NCBI RefSeq assembly: GCF_022429565.1
Contig: NZ_CP092487.1
Coordinates: 2,126,001 to 2,190,000 of the forward strand
Direction of reading: 5' to 3'
Source: Lutibacter sp. A64
GTDB taxonomy: Bacteria; Bacteroidota; Bacteroidia; Flavobacteriales; Flavobacteriaceae
DNA: 64,000 nt
The translations under genes were made by a program, and so were the position numbers. Below, one piece after another: positions 62,512-64,000 of the stretch; position 1 is the first letter of the stretch; every line of letters begins with the position of its first letter. Below the pieces are notes generated by a model. That model had not been told where the DNA came from. It saw only the letters and a list, made by a program, of their open reading frames with translations, and made no database searches.

Positions 62512-62559
62512 GCTGTCTAATTTTTGGGCCAACTGTCCTTTGATTAGGCAGCTTTTTTT
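62512..62559 (+). terminator. terminator behind etfA
   Basis: GCTGTCTAAT and ATTAGGCAGC pair with one wobble around a 21-nt loop and are followed by TTTTTTT. It lies in the gap between etfA and the nuclease-family gene. Confidence 0.7.
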
Positions 62560-62573
62560 GCTAATTTTAATTT

Positions 62574-63185
62574 ATGAGTTTAGTTCGTCTAAATATAAAA
62601 GGAATATCATACAGTCAAACACAGAGTGGTGCTTATGCATTAGTTTTAAGTGAAGAAGAAGGAAACAGAACGTTACCAATTGTAATTGGTGCTTTTGAAG
62701 CACAATCAATTGCTATAGCTCTTGAAAAAGAGATTAAACCTCCAAGACCTTTAACACACGATTTATTTAAAACTTTTGCAGACAGGTTTCAAATTAAAAT
62801 AAAACAAGTAATTATTCACAAATTAGTAGATGGTGTTTTTTACTCTAGTTTAATTTGCGAGCGCGATAAAATTGAAGAAATTATAGACACTCGAACTTCA
62901 GATGCTATTGCTTTAGCTACCCGTTTTAGTGCTCCAATTTATACGTATGAAAACATTTTAGATAAAGCAGGTATTTATTTAAAAATGAAAGATGAGTTAA
63001 GTCCAACAGAAGAAGATGATTTAGGTATCGAAAAATTAATTGAAGAACCTGAACCTATTAAAGAATCTGCTTATTCAAAAGTTTCCTTAAAACAATTAAA
63101 CGAAAAATTAGAAAAAGCTGTTCAAGACGAAGATTACGAATTAGCTGCAAAAATTCGTGATGAAATTAATAAACGTACCCAATAA
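62574..63185 (+). CDS. bifunctional-nuclease-family (DUF151) protein with UVR motif
   Basis: 203 residues. The first about 140 are the BFN/DUF151 domain: VLSEEEGNRTLPIVIGAFEA, PRPLTHDLFKTFADRF, DTRTSDAIALATRFSAPIYT. The tail has a UvrB/UvrC-like helical hairpin LNEKLEKAVQDEDYELAAKI followed by RDEINKR. The domain was described as a DNase/RNase in plants and is widespread in bacteria with little direct evidence of function. It lies 14 bp upstream of the nucleoside transporter gene. Confidence 0.87.
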   Translation: MSLVRLNIKGISYSQTQSGAYALVLSEEEGNRTLPIVIGAFEAQSIAIALEKEIKPPRPLTHDLFKTFADRFQIKIKQVIIHKLVDGVFYSSLICERDKIEEIIDTRTSDAIALATRFSAPIYTYENILDKAGIYLKMKDELSPTEEDDLGIEKLIEEPEPIKESAYSKVSLKQLNEKLEKAVQDEDYELAAKIRDEINKRTQ

Positions 63186-63198
63186 TCAAACTTCAAAA

Positions 63199-64000
63199 AT
63201 GATAAAAAAAATTGGTTTAGCTACACTGCTATTTTTCAGTATTACAACTGCAAATTCACAAGAAATTACATCAAATATAATAATAGAAAATCAAGGTTTT
63301 TCAATCACTTCTTTATGGAGGGGAATTTTAGGAATGCTTTCTTTATTAATTGTAGCCTACTTATTTAGTAGTAATAAAAAAGCAATTAAATGGAAAACTG
63401 TAGGAGCCGGTTTAACAGCTCAACTTTTAATAGCTATAGGTGTTTTAAAAGTTCCTTTTGTACAAGCAATTTTTGAATTTGTAGGAAGTATTTTCACAAA
63501 TATATTAGACTATACAGCTGCTGGTAGCGAATTTTTATTTGGAGGTTTAATGAATATAGAATCATACGGTTTTATATTTGTATTTCAAATTTTACCTACT
63601 ATCATTTTCTTTTCGGCTTTAACCTCTTTATTATTTTACTTAGGTATTATTCAAATAATAGTAAAAGGTTTAGCTTGGCTACTTACAAAATTATTGCATA
63701 TTTCTGGAGCAGAAAGCTTGTCTGTTGCAGGTAACATATTTTTAGGACAAACAGAAGCTCCTTTAATGATAAAAGCATATTTAGAACGTATGAATCGTTC
63801 TGAAATATTATTAGTTATGATTGGTGGTATGGCTACAGTAGCCGGTGGTGTTTTAGCTGCCTATATTGGTTTTCTGGGCGGAAATGATCCTGAACTTAGA
63901 TTGCATTTTGCAAAACACTTATTAGCCGCTTCTGTTATGGCAGCGCCTGGAGCAATAGTAATATCTAAAATTCTATACCCACAAACTGAAAGTATAAATA
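63199..64000 (+). CDS. concentrative nucleoside transporter, NupC/CNT family (partial, cut by right edge)
   Basis: 267 residues visible, starting MIKKIGLATLLFFSITTANS. A hydrophobic leader and extra N-terminal helix precede the CNT core: RGILGMLSLLIVAYLFSSNK, the conserved FVFQILPTIIFFSALTSLLF, and GNIFLGQTEAPLMIKAYLER (with the QTEAP substrate motif), then MATVAGGVLAAYIGFLG. It imports nucleosides with Na+ or H+. The C-terminal part lies beyond the window. Confidence 0.93.
   Translation, partial: MIKKIGLATLLFFSITTANSQEITSNIIIENQGFSITSLWRGILGMLSLLIVAYLFSSNKKAIKWKTVGAGLTAQLLIAIGVLKVPFVQAIFEFVGSIFTNILDYTAAGSEFLFGGLMNIESYGFIFVFQILPTIIFFSALTSLLFYLGIIQIIVKGLAWLLTKLLHISGAESLSVAGNIFLGQTEAPLMIKAYLERMNRSEILLVMIGGMATVAGGVLAAYIGFLGGNDPELRLHFAKHLLAASVMAAPGAIVISKILYPQTESIN

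Overview
The window is AT-rich bacterial DNA from a member of the Bacteroidota, almost certainly a Flavobacteriaceae-type marine or sediment bacterium; the genus cannot be fixed. Support comes from a GldA gliding-motility ATPase, Bacteroidota promoters of the TAnnTTTG type, an S16 protein with a long Ala/Glu/Lys tail, a DNA polymerase III alpha subunit carrying its own N-terminal exonuclease, and lineage-restricted families (DUF5686, Porin_10, DUF6146, head-GIN, HYC_CC_PP).

1-12.9 kb is a metal-efflux island, all on the minus strand. A CzcA-type RND pump is fused to its TolC-like outer-membrane channel, followed by a CzcB-type adaptor and a Fur-family regulator. A second unit holds an isoprenylcysteine-methyltransferase-like membrane protein, a P1B-2 (Zn/Cd/Pb) ATPase, a Cys-rich small secreted protein and a CusA-type (Cu/Ag) pump cut by the left edge. 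Near-identical palindromes overlap the predicted promoters of both units, which suggests one regulon controlled by the Fur-like protein.

12.9-17.8 kb is an integrative element beside tRNA-Ser(GGA). It has a CTnDOT-like tyrosine recombinase, an RteC-like regulator, an excisionase-like HTH protein, a DnaD-like protein and a DnaC/IstB-like ATPase. No relaxase or conjugation gene is seen. Its non-coding parts are rich in structure: four TTTGTTGAC boxes beside the integrase, phased TTAGGTAGT boxes, a 13-bp site shared by two promoters, palindromic repeats, and a small RNA with a strong promoter and terminator whose loop is complementary to the translation starts of the element's own genes. No left att repeat was found, so the metal island may be cargo of the same genomic island.

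17.7-29.3 kb is core: rpsP-rimM with tRNA-Ser 5 nt behind the rimM stop, a complete rseC-rnfBCDGEA operon, and dnaE. 29.3-42.3 kb holds tandem PagL-like genes, a head-GIN lipoprotein, gldA, a Pmp3-like peptide overlapping lipB, an NdpA-type nucleoid protein, rnhB, a putative porin with a large charged insertion, NhaC, and a trans-sulfuration PLP enzyme divergent from an Lrp regulator.

42.3-64 kb holds a YceI lipoprotein, two DUF3857/transglutaminase paralogues (one with an apparently lost catalytic triad), dtd, rsgA, corA, a GNAT-nitrilase fusion, a MITE-like 137-bp structure, nhaA, hppA and ppa, a DUF5686 protein, pdhB, etfBA, a bifunctional-nuclease-family protein and a truncated CNT nucleoside transporter. 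Rnf, NhaC, NhaA and a K+-dependent membrane pyrophosphatase together indicate an ion-gradient (probably sodium) economy.
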